A stretch of DNA of 64,000 nucleotides. It comes from Delphinapterus leucas. Its lineage: Eukaryota; Chordata; Mammalia; Artiodactyla; Monodontidae. The notes under the pieces were generated by a model. That model did no database searches. It was given only the letters and a program-made list of their open reading frames with translations, and had not been told where the DNA came from. This document shows, piece after piece, positions 34,887-46,118 of the stretch. The DNA is taken from NCBI RefSeq assembly GCF_002288925.2, contig NW_022098069.1:86411606-86475605 (forward strand), in the 5' to 3' direction. Positions within the stretch are counted from its first letter, which is position 1; the number at the start of each line of letters is the position of its first letter. A program made the translations under genes and the position numbers.

Positions 34887-35525
34887 CCTCCCACCCGGTG
34901 CTGTGAGCACACGTGTGTGGATGCGTGTCTGAGCCAGGAGCTCCTGGTGCCCAGGGGCTGGGCGGGGGTGCACAGGAGGGACCCAGCAGGCAGGGTGGAA
35001 GCTGGGGGGAGGGCCCAGCCCTCTCTTCCCAGAGGAGCCCTCCCCTGCCACCCAATCACCCCTCTCCCGACACCCTCAGGCTCCTTGGTCACAGTGGCCT
35101 TGCCGTGTGGGATCCACCGGCTGGATCTCCAGGGAGACCCCGACCACAGGCATCCTCACTGCGGCACAGAAGAACCTTGGGAGGGCTGGCGCCGGGGCAG
35201 CTGCTCCAGGGACCAGGCCACCTCTACACCGCTCCCCTCCCCCCCGCCTCAAAATAAGTGCAAGCAGGCAGGAAAGAGGTCCTTGGAAGGCGGACTCACC
35301 GTGGCCACCATGCCCGTGGGTGCAGGTTCACAAGTGTGGCCGGACATGCATACCCTCAACTGTGGCACTGGTGTGGGACAGGTGTCCCGAGGGCCTCAGC
35401 CCTCACGGAAGAGCTGCAGAAACCTAGGCCCAGAGAGAGTCCCAACTGGGGACTCCAGAAGGCGGCGATGGTGGGCTCTGGTGGCCAGAGTAGGGAGACA
35501 GGACACAGGCATGCCGGGCCAGGTG

Positions 35526-35531
35526 TTTATT
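35526..35531 (-). terminator. NICOL1: NICOL1 poly(A) signal
   Basis: Plus-strand tttatt gives AATAAA on the minus strand, 28 bases past the stop codon. Confidence 0.8.
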
Positions 35532-35559
35532 GGTGAGGAAGCAGTCTGGCTGAGGGTCC

Positions 35560-35625
35560 TCAGCGGCCGGCCGGCCAGCAGGCGCACAGGGCCCGGCGCT
35601 CGGCCTGCAGCAGGAGGGTCTCCGT
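35560..35625 (-). CDS. NICOL1: NICOL1 coding exon 3
   Basis: The exon encodes TETLLLQAERRALCACWPAG followed by Arg and TGA. The acceptor is ctcttcag. Confidence 0.94.
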   Translation of the reverse strand, partial: TETLLLQAERRALCACWPAGR

Positions 35626-36967
35626 CTGAAGAGCAACACGGGTCTGTCAGGGCACCGCCCGCTGCCCCCGCCCCAGCTCCCGAGGGCCTCCCAGCTCCCG
35701 GCTTCCCCCCAAAACCCACTGGCAGTCCTGTCTCCACCCGTTCCCAAGACTCTCCGAGCCTGAACTGGACTCTGTGAGGACACCCCCAGCCCCAGCTCTG
35801 CAGACTTTGACGGCAGGGGACCTCTGCTGCCCTCCAGACGCCCCCCTCCCGGCCCGGAGCCTCTGCAGTCCTGGGCCAGTCCTGCCTCCTCAGCCCCACA
35901 CCGGGACGACTTTTCCCAGCTTCCGCTCGGCTCTCAGGGGCCCCTCTCACCCCTCCCCCGACCCCCAGGGTGGGCTGGGGCTGCTCCTCTCAGGAACCCA
36001 GCTCCAGACTCAATGAAACTCAGGCCCCTTGGCCCCCAGGGGGCGCCACAGGTCTCAGGCCGGGCCCTTGGGAATTGGCCAGAAAAGGGGAGCAGGGGGG
36101 TCTTCCCTGCTTTCTACTTCTAGGAATGCTCTCTTCCTTTCTCAGGAGGAGTACATATATCTGTCACAAATAGAAACTCCGTCGGCTGACGGGGCTGACC
36201 CCTGGCCCCTGTGCACGCACCCGTCCTTCCCCAGGTGAGGCCGGGGGCAAGGAACCCCCCAGACAGCTGCGCCCAAGCTAACGTTCCGTGCCCAGCAAGC
36301 CCTACGCACCCCCTTCCGACCACCTCTTCCCCCGCCTCAGTTTCTTCCCTCCCACTGGGCCTCGGCACTCCACCCGGGGCAGGCTGCACTGGGACTGGGT
36401 GACCCCCGGGGAAAGTGCCGGCGAGGCCCTGGGGAGGAGGGGAACGGGACTGCCCCCGCCCTCCCACACTGGCACCAGAAACTGAGTGTGGCGGTTGAGA
36501 GGGGCGTCCCTCCTCCCCACCCTCCTCTCCTCGGGAGGCTCACCCGCGCGTCAAGGCTGCAGGCGGTCTTCCGCAGGTCCTGCAGGGCGCGCTGCATGAA
36601 CTCGAAAGCGTGGCAGTCCACGCACGGGCGGCCTGCGGGGGACGCGGGTCAGGACGCGGGGCGCGCTCCCATCCCGGACCCACCGGAGCAGCGGCCTCCG
36701 TGCGCCCCCCACCTCCCACCCGAGGGGGCGCGGGGCCCACCCTAGGAACAAAGGCGAGCCACGCCCCTCCCGCTCGCCCGGGTGCGGTCAGGGCCAGGGG
36801 GGAGCCCTCCGCACACGCGCGCGGCACCTACTCTGCGCGGGGACGGCGCTCCCGGCGGCGGGTTCCGCGCGGGCCTGGGCGCCCAGCAGCGCGACGCTCA
36901 GCAGCACCAGCAGCAGCAGCGGCGGCGGCGGCGACCGAGGGGGCCTGCACGGCGGCGAGGGGGCCAT
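35560..36967 (-). CDS. NICOL1: NELL2-interacting cofactor / neuropeptide-like protein C4orf48
   Basis: A small secreted protein reported as a cofactor of NELL2 in lumicrine signalling and expressed in brain. Exons 36967-36832, 36632-36544 and 35625-35560 join in phase into 96 residues, near the about 95 of human. The first 34 residues form a signal peptide: a Pro-rich start, then LLLLVLLSVALLG, with likely cleavage after AQARA. The mature part has RPCVDCHAFEFMQRALQDLR, KTACSLDAR, TETLLLQAERRAL and CACWPAGR, with five cysteines (49, 52, 70, 89, 91). Splice donors are gtaggt and gtgagc. The poly(A) signal lies 28 bases after the stop, so the gene is very compact. It lies divergent to NELFA and upstream of NAT8L. 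Confidence 0.94.
35626..36543 (-). other. NICOL1: NICOL1 intron 2
   Basis: A 0.9-kb GC-rich intron with no repeat seen; open frames here are compositional. Confidence 0.8.
36544..36632 (-). CDS. NICOL1: NICOL1 coding exon 2
   Basis: The exon encodes RPCVDCHAFEFMQRALQDLR and KTACSLDAR. The acceptor is ccccgcag and the donor gtgagc. It joins exon 3 in phase 0. Confidence 0.94.
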
Positions 36968-37420
36968 GGCCGAGCGGAGGGAGCCCGGGCGCCCTGCAGC
37001 AGCCGAGGGTCAGCAGCGCCCGCAACTCCGGCCAGCGAACACCCACCCCGGAACCCGGCCTCGCGAGCCCCTACCCCACCCTGACCTCCGCGGACCAGCG
37101 AACCCACCTCCAGGGCCCGCCCCCCGGGACGAGCGAACCCCCCCACCCGGCCCACCGGGTCTCGCAGCTCCCCACCCCGGCCCCTCCACCCCTGCCACGC
37201 CCCCCGCGCCCAGCGACTCCTTCCCTCTCCCTCCCCACCCCACCCCGGCCCAGCGAACCCCCACCCCGCCTTTACCGCAGTTGGGGACGCCGCGACAGCA
37301 GCGCCGGCGACTCGGGTAGACTTGCGGCGTCCGGCGCGCACCGCGCATGCGCTCCGACCCCGCCCGGGTCCCCTATCAGACGTCGTCGTCATGGAAACCC
37401 CGGGACTGCGAAAACAGCGG
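36560..37420. promoter_or_regulatory. NICOL1: CpG island and promoter of NICOL1
   Basis: CpG-dense sequence covers exons 1-2 and about 450 bp upstream. The perfect palindrome gcgcatgcgc at 37343-37352 fits the NRF1 consensus and lies about 380 bp upstream of the ATG. Confidence 0.65.
36832..36967 (-). CDS. NICOL1: NICOL1 coding exon 1 (signal peptide)
   Basis: The exon encodes residues 1-45 plus one base of Ser46. It runs from MAPSPPCRPPRS through the Leu-rich core to AEPAAGSAVPAQ. The donor gtaggt is needed for the frame; a splice two bases later would break it. Confidence 0.93.
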
Positions 37421-37699
37421 GCTTAAAGGGACCGAGGTGGCTCCTGGGCTCCGTGTGCCCAGCCCCGGGAGGGATCTGCGCCCAGAGCACCGTCAGGCCC
37501 ACAGGCCACGGAGTGGGGAGGGCTGCTTGGAGGAGGCGGCGCCTGGATAACTCCTCCAGAGCCACTGCCGGCCGGAATTAAGCCAAGGAAGCGGGAAATC
37601 TGCCGCGGGAGCTCGGCGGTCCCGGGGCTTGGGGTGTCCCTGGGCCGATCCTGAGGGAGGGGCTCGAGGCACGCCAGGGACTAGCGGCCAGTGAATGCA

Positions 37700-38900
37700 A
37701 AGGCGCGGCCTCTGCTCCCAGGCCAGGGGGGTCCAGTCGGGTCGGATTGCTCGGGGGAGATCGGGGCCAGGAGCGACCCAGGCCCGTGGGCCGGTGGGGA
37801 TCCGCTCTCTCCGCTCCTGACTCGGGCCCAGGCTTGCCCCTGCGCTTCAGGGGAGAGGGACAGGTGAGAAGCCTATCGGCCTGCCGGGTCCCCCCTCCGC
37901 CACTCCGCGCCCTGACACCTATTTGCCACACACCCCCACCCCCGCTGCATGACCTCGGAGGGGTCACTTGGCCCCTCTATGCCCTTTGCTCCCTCGTGAC
38001 CACACAAGGTTGTTGGAAGTAAAGAGCCGAGTGTGGCCCCCGCGGGCGCCCCGATGCGCGCGGGTTTCAGGTCCCCGCCAGGCCCACGCGTGCGGGGGAT
38101 GCCCGGTCCCTCTGAGAGGGAAGGTCTCCACTTGGCGTCTACTTGGTCTCTACGAGGCGCAGCACTGATGCAGAGGCCCCGACCTCCGGAGAGTGCGCCC
38201 AGGCCCGCGTCCCCGCCTGAGTGCCGGAGCCCGTGCTGTGCGGGGCAGCGCCCGGCCCCCTTCCTGGTGGGCAGCGCCGGGCCAGATGCCCTCTGCCCCA
38301 CCCCCGGGCCTTGGGTCAGCTGTCGCCCCGGCACGGGATGGGATGACCAAGGCCCCGACCGGACGAGGGTTTGCTGACCTAGGGGAGGGGGCAGTGCTCG
38401 TGAGCGCCACTCTCTCCCCCACGTCGGGCTCAGGGTCAGGCTCGCGCTGCAGCCCAGGCCTGGGCGGGGGGCCTCCGGAAACGCGGGCCGGCCCGGCGCA
38501 GGGGCTCGGGGGCCAGCGGGCGGCATTCCCGGACGTGCGCATTTCCGCGCCCTTTATCCGGAGCCCAGTGCCCAAGTGGGGCGGGGCGCGGCGGCCGACC
38601 TGAGCAGCAGCCCCGAGGGGCCACTGGGTTGGGACGTGTGGCCGGAGGGCGCCACACGGCACGGGCTTTTTCTACCTGTCGTTCCGTCCCGCTGCCTCCG
38701 GATCGCGGCCGGCTCCTGCCCCGCTGTCCCTGCGCGCGCACGGGCAAGACTCGGGGAGACCTCGGCGGCGGTGCGGTGGGAGGCACAGCTGCGGACGCGT
38801 GGATCCATCAGAGTGTCCCTTCTCCCGCTTCCCCGGCGCGGCCCACCCTGACCATCCCTGCCCCGCACACCCTCGAGCCCCTGGCCGCATCCTCCCCGCA
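37700..38900. promoter_or_regulatory. CpG-rich block without a recognised gene
   Basis: CpG dinucleotides are frequent, for example around 38040-38100 and 38440-38800, although no exon of a known gene was found. It may be the distal part of the NICOL1 island or an enhancer/unannotated promoter. From 38900 to 39690 the sequence is C/T-rich and otherwise plain. Confidence 0.4.
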
Positions 38901-39688
38901 ACTGTGCTTCTCTACCGAGGGGACCGCGCCACCGGTCCGCCGGGCGGAACCCCAGGGCTGCCCGGGTCCTGAGTGCCCGGCCACACACTTCTTCTCCGCC
39001 CCCCGCCCTGCCCCCCATCCCTCACCCTAGCCTGCGTCCTCCTCCCTCTCCCCTCCCCAAGGGTACGGATTTTCCTTCCCCACTGGCTCTTCAGCGAGTA
39101 GGCTGTGATTTCTTTCACATCCCAATAAGACAAACTTCGTGAGCCCCTGCCTCCCCCCATCACCTCTCCTGGCTGTGCAGTTTCTCTCCTTCTGTCTTGA
39201 GCCCACACCTGTCCAGCCAGCACTGCCCTGACCCACCTAAAGCATCCAAGGACCAGTCCTCAGGCCTCCCCACTGGCCATCAGTGGCCCCGTGGCCCCCC
39301 CCTCCTTGCTCCATCTTCGCCCCCCACCTCTTCATGTCCCCTCCTCAGGGCCATATCCTTTGTGACCTTGTCCAATCGCAGCTGTAAAAACCAGCCATGC
39401 AGTTCCAGGTGTCCCATCCAGCTGCCCTGGACTTGGAGAGGTCCAAGTCTCCACTTGGAGAATAGACTTCTCAAGGTCAGCATGTCCAAATCTGCTGTCC
39501 CTCTTCCCCCCAGAATAAAGCCCAACAACTGCCCACAGCCTTCCCCATCTCTGGTGAGGGCAGTCCATCCTGGCAGCTGCTCAGACCAAACCCACAGCAG
39601 TCCTTTTAGAAATCCTGTGCCCTCCACTCTCAGAGCCACCAGAATCATTCTCCGAGCCAGGCTTCAGACCCCTGGTCCACACTGCCCC

Positions 39689-39999
39689 TCACCTGGACTC
39701 TTTTTTTTTTTTTTAATATTTTATTTATTTATTTTTGGCTGCATCAGGTCTTAGTTGCAGCAAGCAGGATCTTCGTCGCGGCATGCAGGCTTCTCTAGTT
39801 GCCGGGCACAGCCTCTCCAGTTGTGGTGTGCAGGCTCTTTAGTTGTGGCACGCGGGCTCTTCAGTTGCCCCACGGGCTTAGTTGCCCTGTGGCATGTGGG
39901 ATCTTAGTTCCCTGAGCAGGGCTTGAACCCGCGTCCCCTGCATTGGCGGGTGGATGCTTAACCACTGCGCCACCAGGGAAGCCCTTCACCTGGACTCTT
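39689..39999 (-). mobile_element. tRNA-derived SINE, antisense, perfect 14-bp target duplication
   Basis: The body (39703-39985) runs from a T-tail to gccaccagggaagccc. The flanks at 39689-39702 and 39986-39999 are identical. Confidence 0.92.
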
Positions 40000-40074
40000 G
40001 AGCCCTCTCACCATCTCTGTGTAGCTCACCTCCTTGTGGTCCAGTTGCCCTAAGACAGCCAGAGGGACCTTTCT

Positions 40075-40560
40075 TATTTTCTTTTTAAAATTGTGGTAAA
40101 ATAAATATAACATAAAATTTACCATATTAACTATTTTTAGGTGTACAGTTCAGTGGCATTAAGTATGGTTCACAGTATTTACCATATTGTGCAGCCATCA
40201 CCACCACCCATGAGTAGAATTTCTTCATCTTCCCACACTGAAACTCCGTCCTCATTAAACGCTAATTCCTCTCTCCCCCAGCACCTAGCACCCACCATCT
40301 ACTTTCTGTCTCTGTGTCTTTGACTCCTCCGGGGACCTCATATAAGTGGAAATGCACAGTATTTTGTCCTTTTGTGACTGGCTTGTTTCGCTGAGCAGAA
40401 TGTCCTCAAGGTTCACCCACATTTTAGCAGGTGTCGAGATTCCCTTCCTTTTTAAGGCTGAATAATATTCCACTGTGTGTATGGACCGCATTTTGTTTCC
40501 ATTCACGTGTGGGTGCTCCCATGCTTTTGCTGTTGTGACTAGTGCTGCTATGACAGAGGG
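40075..40560 (-). mobile_element. Old L1 3' end, antisense
   Basis: The sequence matches L1M 3' regions in antisense (acagttcagtggcattaagt, then gcagccatcaccaccaccca, then gctgaataatattccactgt). A residual ORF2 C-terminal frame on the minus strand reads VEYYSALKRK and ILLSETSQSQKDK. Confidence 0.75.
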
Positions 40561-40609
40561 CCCTTTTCAGTCATCAACGGATGCTGCCCCCTCTCTGCTC
40601 ACAGCCCTC

Positions 40610-40900
40610 CATGGATCCCGTCTCACCACAGTGACAGTCCAAGCCCTGATGTGGCTGGGAGGCTGTCTGCCTGCCAACCTTCCCTCCCACCCCTTACCTG
40701 CCCACGCCATGCCAGCCACATAACCTCCTTGCCAGGCCACTGGGGACACTCTGCTGCTCCTGCCCCAGGGCCTTTCCTCGAGCTGGGCCCACCTGTTTCC
40801 AAGGATGCCACAGCCTTCTTCCTCTCTCCCTTGAGGCTCTGCTCAAGTATTTCCTTCTCTGTGAGAGCCAGCCCACCCATCCTGTGCACTACAGAGAAAA
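40610..40900 (-). repeat. L2-like fragment
   Basis: The pattern ctgccccagggcctttcctc followed by ctcaagtatttccttctctg resembles the antisense L2 3' region. Confidence 0.45.
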
Positions 40901-40919
40901 CAGAGGAGAGACATCCAGG

Positions 40920-41095
40920 GAGCAAGCCTCTGGTGTCTCTTCCTAAAAGGACACTAATCCTATCAGATCAGGGCCCCACCCCACTGACCTCATTTAGCCT
41001 GTTTTCTTCCTTAGGGGCCACATCTCCAAATACAGCCACCTTGGGGATTAAGGCTTCGACACATGAATGGGGGGGGGGGTGGATGGGAACAGTCC
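40920..41095 (-). mobile_element. MLT1-type MaLR LTR fragment, antisense
   Basis: The pattern aaaaggacactaatcctatc, then ccacatctccaaatacagcc, then gattaaggcttcgacacatg is the reverse complement of MLT1 LTR motifs. A poly-G run follows. Confidence 0.55.
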
Positions 41096-41221
41096 ATAAC
41101 ACCATCCCATCCTCTCCAGTCCCTCTTACCCCATCCTACATTTTTCCTTTTCCTTACACTCTCACCTGACTCACTATGTAATTTATTAAGTACGTTGATC
41201 GTTCCTTGTATCCAGAGCTCT

Positions 41222-41418
41222 TGGGGGTGGGGGGCAGTTTTGCCCTCAGGAATACTTGGCATCTGGAGGCATTTTGGATGGTCGCAGCTGGGAGGAGAGG
41301 TGCTACTGAACCCACTGGGTAGACGTCAAGGGTGCCGCTAAGCATCCTGCAAAGCAGGACGACCCCACAAAGGGTGATCCAGCCCAAACTGTGGACGGAG
41401 CAGCAGTTGAGGAGCCCC
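41222..41418. repeat. MER20-like hAT DNA-transposon fossil
   Basis: The sequence has gcagttttgccctcaggaat, then acttggcatctggaggcatt, then ctaagcatcctgcaaagcag, the order seen in MER20-type elements. Bases 41419-42580 hold no recognised element. Confidence 0.55.
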
Positions 41419-43122
41419 GGTCTGTATCTTCTCACCAGAAGGCCAGGCCCTCCCTACCGGGTGCTCAGAAGATGCGCAGGAAGTGTGACTGCGTGAGCGC
41501 GGGCCCAGGTGAGCAGGAGACGGGCCTACGCAGGCAGAGAGGCGCTGGCTGTGCAGCCCAGGCCTGGGAGGAGCTGCTTGTCCAGGGCTTGGACCGGATG
41601 GGACAAAGGGGGCAGGAAGTGGGAGGAGGGCCGTGTGGGCAGCTGGGGAAAGGAGCAGCCCTCGGGGTGGGCAAGTGAAAGGGTGCAGGGTGAACGCCTT
41701 GTGGGGCCTGGGTTCCGAGCCGCTGTCCAGCTGGAGATTGAAGCACAGAAGTCAGCATGAACGTGGCCTGCACAATGACCAGGACGCTCTGGGCATGAAT
41801 CCCTTTGACGCCCCAGAGCCCTCATCCCCTCCAGACTCTCCCTGGCCGCCACCACTGTGGGGCAGAGGTGGGGGTCCAGTGGCGTCTCATCAGACACTGG
41901 GAAGAGGCTGCTCGTGCTTGCCATGGGCTCTGCCCAGGACAGCCTCTCGGGGACCTTCTCCCCTGTCCAGAGCAGATCTGCCCACTGCCCCCACCTCTCA
42001 GCAGTCAGGTTACCCTCACCTCTTCCCCGCCAACCCTCACCTCCCCCTTCCACTTACCTCCCCTGCCAAGGGAGGTGGAGCCCAGGTGAGTTGCCAATGA
42101 CCCCGCAGGTGGTGGGGAGGGACTGGCGGGGGTGGGTTCAAGGGGCAGAGGTCATCAGGTTAACTCTGCCCAGGCCCTGCCAGCAAACAGAGCTGGGAGA
42201 AGAGGCATGAGAGTCTGAGCTTCGTGGCTCCGGGGTTAGCGGTTTAGGTCCAGAGTGAGTCTGATGCACACACACAGCTCGTTCAGCAGGGAAGGGACAC
42301 CAGAAGTAAGCCCAGGCCTCCTCTCCTGGCCTGCAGGCCTGGCAGTGAGCTGTCTTGATACTGAGGGTGAAGGGAAGAAGGGTTGTAATACAAGAGCTGG
42401 CTCCGGCATGAAGCTGCTCCGGGATACGCCAGGAAAGTGTAGACAAGGAAACTATCTGGAAATGGTTCTGGACTCGTGATGATTCTCGTGGCAAGTGGCA
42501 GAAGAAAATTCAGATGATCCCTAGCAGGAAGCGTCCTCATCTTACTCCTTGGAGAACCCAAGCAGAATGGATAAAGGCACATGACCTACCTCTATGCTGC
42601 CTGCAAGAGGCTCGCTTTAAATCCAAAGACACAAATAGACTGAAGGTGAAAGGATGAAAAAGGGTACTCCCTGCAAATAAAAACCAAAAGAGAGCAGGGG
42701 TGGCTAAACTGATATCAAGCAAAATAGACTTTAAATCGAAAAAGTTTACAAGAGACAAAGAAGGACATTACACGTTAATAAAAGGCTTGATACGGCAAAA
42801 AGATATGACAAATATAAATGTTTACACACCTAATGACAGACCATGAAAATACATGAAGCAAAAACTAATGGAATTAAAGAGAGAAACACAGTTCTACCAT
42901 AACAACTGGAGACTTCAATACCCCACTCATAATATTGGATAGAACAACCAGACAGAAGATAAGTAAGGAAACAGAGGACCTAAGCAACACAGTAAACCAA
43001 CCAGATCTAACAGTCTTGCCCAGGACACTCCACCCAGTGACAACAGTACACACATCCTTCTCAGGTGCACATGGGACGCTTTCCAGGAGAGACCATATAT
43101 TAAGTCACTGATTAAGTCTCAA

Positions 43123-43247
43123 CAGGTTTTTTTCTTTTGGCCGTGCTGTGTGGCCTGCGGGATTTTAGTTCCCTGAACAGATATTAAACCGGAGCCCTCG
43201 GCAGCGAGAGCACAGAATCCCAACCGCTGGACCACCAGGGAATTCCC
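43123..43247 (-). mobile_element. Short tRNA-derived SINE in L1, antisense
   Basis: The short family variant: T-tail, ttttggccgtgctgtgtggc, and ending tggaccaccagggaattccc. It is inserted in the L1 fragment. No clear target duplication was seen. Confidence 0.8.
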
Positions 43248-43579
43248 ATCAGTAGATTTTCAAAGCTAGATACCATAAAAAGTACATTCTCTGACCAGAA
43301 CAGGATGATGCTGGAAATCAATAACAGAAGGAAAAGTGGAACATTACAGAACCCAAGGATCAAAGAAGAAATCAAAAGGGAACTTAGAAATTACTTGGAG
43401 AGGAATGGAAACAAAAACAAAACATACCAAAACTTATGGGACACCACGAAAGCAGTGATAAGGGGGAAATTAGAGCTATAAATACATTTTTTAAAAAGAT
43501 CTCAAACCAACAACCTAATTTTACAACTTAAGGAGCTAGAAAAAGAAGAACAAACTAAACCTAAAACTAGCAGAAGGAG

Positions 43580-43712
43580 GGAATTCCCTGGTGGTCCAGT
43601 GGTTAGGACTTGGCAGGTTCACTGCCGAGGGCACGGGTTCGATCCCTAGTTGGGGAACTAAGATCCCACAAGCCGCGAGGCACAGCCAAAACAAAACAAA
43701 ACAAAACAAAAA
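43580..43712 (+). mobile_element. Short tRNA-derived SINE in L1, plus strand
   Basis: It starts ggaattccctggtggtccag and ends in (caaaa)n. The flanks share aaaactag. It lies 330 bp from the antisense copy, so the two form a diverged inverted pair. Confidence 0.85.
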
Positions 43713-44340
43713 ACTAGAAGTAAAGAAATAAAGGGTAGATTAGGGTGGAGAGAAATGAAATAGAGAATAGAAAAACAATAGAGAAAAATCAATGAAACAA
43801 AAAGTTGGTTCTTTGAAAATACCAACAAAATTGACAAACCGTTAGCTAGACGGACTAAGAAAAAGAGAGAAGAGACTCAGTTCACTAAAATCATACATGA
43901 AAGTGGAGGCATCACTACCAATTCAACAGAAATAAAAGGATTACAAGAGAGTGAGCAACGGCACACCAACAAATTGGATAACCTAGATGAAATGGACAAA
44001 TTCCTAGAAGCACAAAACCTACTAAGACGAAACCATGAGGAAATAGGAATTCCGAATAGACCCATAACTAGTGAGGAGATTGAATCAATAATCAAAAATC
44101 TCCCAACAAAGAAAAGCCCTGGATCTGATGGCTTCACTGGTGAATTCCAGCAAACATTTAAAGAAGTATTAACACCAATCCTTCTCAAACTTTTCCAAAA
44201 AATTGAAGAGTATGAAATATTTCCTAACTCCTTCCATAAAGCCAGCACTACCTGATACCAAGGCCGGAGAAGCACTGCAGACCAACAGTCCTCACGAGCA
44301 TCGATGCAAAACTCCTCAACAAATACAAGCACGTTAAAAG

Positions 44341-44820
44341 GACTATATTGGGAGGGGTGCAGGGGTGATTCCAAGGCGTGGGTCATACTCTGGTTCTTGA
44401 TTCAGATGTTGGAGACACAGTGTGCTTACTTTGTGGAAGTTCAACTGTATATTTATGATTTCTGCACATTTCTGTATGTATTTACTAAAAAAAAAAGATT
44501 ACTTATATTTTTAAACAAAGAATGAGACAAAATAAACACACGTTTACTCAGAGACAGAATGTCCTTAGGAAGGAAATTCTAAAGGATGTAGTTCAGGCTG
44601 AGATAAAGAGCTCCTAGATAGAAGATCTGGAACTCACTCGGGGGCAAAGTAAGAGGAAAATCTGGGGGTAAATACAGTATAAAGAAGCCATGACACCACT
44701 AAACAATAATAAAAAGATAGAATTAAAATATGTGGCAACATATAAATCAGGGAGGGGTTAATAGAGTTAAAGTGCTCTGGACAAAATACCCAAAGGATCT
44801 GGTAGGAGGCTGAAAGTATT
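44341..44820. other. AT-rich stretch between L1 fragments
   Basis: No gene. The first part may still be L1-derived; the rest is unclassified. Confidence 0.3.
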
Positions 44821-45732
44821 ATTAAATTTATTTTGTCACTCTTTTATAGGTTCATTCAGGTGTGATTGACATGCAATACACAATTAGATCGATTTTGATG
44901 TATACATGTGAAAATTAATAAAGGGAAACCTCACTGAAATGGAGTCAGGAGGCCAGAAGGGGGAGCTCTCATGCAGTACCACTCAAAGTTGGTCACAGGA
45001 AGAATCATCAATTACAGGTCCCCACAGGAAAAGATGTACAGGGCATCTCCTACAAGAAATCCACTTCCCCAGAAGCTCAGCCAGAATCCATCACCACTCT
45101 GAACTCTCACTTTTCTCCAATGGACTTTGGTTCAAAACAACCCCTCCCAACTTCCTCCTTTTTCTCTGTAAAATAATGTTCCTCTCCTTGGTTAGACTTG
45201 CCTTTGGCCTTTGTATAGCATGCTTGTCCCAAGTCACAATTCTCTGCTATTCCCGAGTAAGCCCATTTTTGCTGGTAAAACAACTGTTTCATTTTGAAGG
45301 TCAGCATGCACATGTGATGCCATTACCACCATGAAGATAAGGAACATACCCACTGCCACCCAAACACCGTCATCTCTCTTTGCAATCTCCCCTCCTACCT
45401 CTCACTGGTACCTCCCCCAAGATAACCACCAATCCGCTTTCTGTTGCTAGCTTACATTTTCTACAATTTTATGTAAGTGGAATCATACAATATATTCTAT
45501 TTTTTGTCTGTCTTCCTTAAATTAGTAAAATTATTTTGAGATTTGTCTATGCCGTTGGGCGCACCAATAGTGCGTCCCTTTTATTGGTGAGTAGTGTTCC
45601 ATTGTGTGGAAAAACCACAATTTGTTCGTGCATTCACTCGTTGATAGACATTTGGATAATTTCCAGTATTTGGCTATTACAAATAAAGCTGCTGTGGATA
45701 TTCACATACAAGTCTTTGTATGGACATGCATT
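44820..45732 (-). mobile_element. Old L1 3' end, antisense, interrupted by an LTR-like insert
   Basis: Antisense L1 3' motifs occur on both sides: 44850-44925 (gtgattgacatgcaatacac) and 45320-45732 (tatgtaagtggaatcataca, then ttacaaataaagctgctgtg). Confidence 0.65.
44927..45312 (+). mobile_element. Solo LTR-like insert inside L1
   Basis: About 385 bp breaks the antisense L1. Its end, attcccgagtaagcccattt followed by ttttgaaggtcagca, resembles the R/U5 of endogenous retroviral LTRs. No retroviral coding sequence is present. Family unassigned. Confidence 0.45.
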
Positions 45733-46118
45733 TTCTATTTTATTATTTATGTATTTATTTATGGCTGCTTTGGGTCTTCGTTGCTGCACGTGGGCTTTCT
45801 CTAATTGTGGCGAGCGGGGGCTACTCTTCGTTGCGGTGCTCGGGTTTCTCATTGCAGTGGCTTCTCTTGCTGTGGAGCATGGTTTCTAGGCATGCGGGCT
45901 TCAGCAGTTATGGTGCTCGGGCTCAGTAGTTGTGGCACACGGGCTTCAGTAGTTGTGGCACGTGGGCTCTGGAGCGCAGGCTCAGTAGTTGTGGCGCACG
46001 GGCTTAGTTGCCCCTTGGCATGTGGGATCTTCCCGGACAGGGCTCAAACCCGTGGCCCCTGCATTGGCAGGTGGATTCTTAACCACTGTGCCACCAGGGA
46101 AGTCCCTGGACATGTATT
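45721..46118 (-). mobile_element. tRNA-derived SINE, long variant, antisense
   Basis: The body (about 45733-46106) is near 370 bp with repeated 'cagtagttgtggc' blocks. The flanks at 45721-45732 and 46107-46118 share tggacatg and att with one difference. Confidence 0.88.

Larger units (their letters stand above)
29751..35500. other. Intergenic region between NAT8L and NICOL1
   Basis: GC-rich with no recognised gene. Contents noted separately: a duplicated 70-bp block (30.2 and 31.4 kb), a 70-bp tandem pair (33.0 kb), a MITE-like AT patch (33.9 kb) and a GGGA run (34.86 kb). L2/MIR-like traces are likely at about 32210-32330 and 32400-32480. Confidence 0.45.
42585..44340 (+). mobile_element. 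Degraded L1 ORF2 (endonuclease/RT part), plus strand
   Basis: The sequence follows L1 ORF2 in order: the region around aatagactttaaatcgaaaa, then ccaggacactccacccagtg, then the start of the reverse transcriptase. The longest open piece (43974-44255) encodes NLPTKKSPGSDGFTGEFQQT and LLKLFQKIEEYE, the RT finger region. It stops soon after, where the sequence jumps, indicating an internal deletion. Two short SINEs are inserted. It is a non-functional fossil. Confidence 0.85.

Noticed and set aside
37382..37395. RFX X-box (gtcgtcatggaaac) near the NICOL1 promoter.
   Set aside because: Two mismatches to the consensus; too weak to report as a site.
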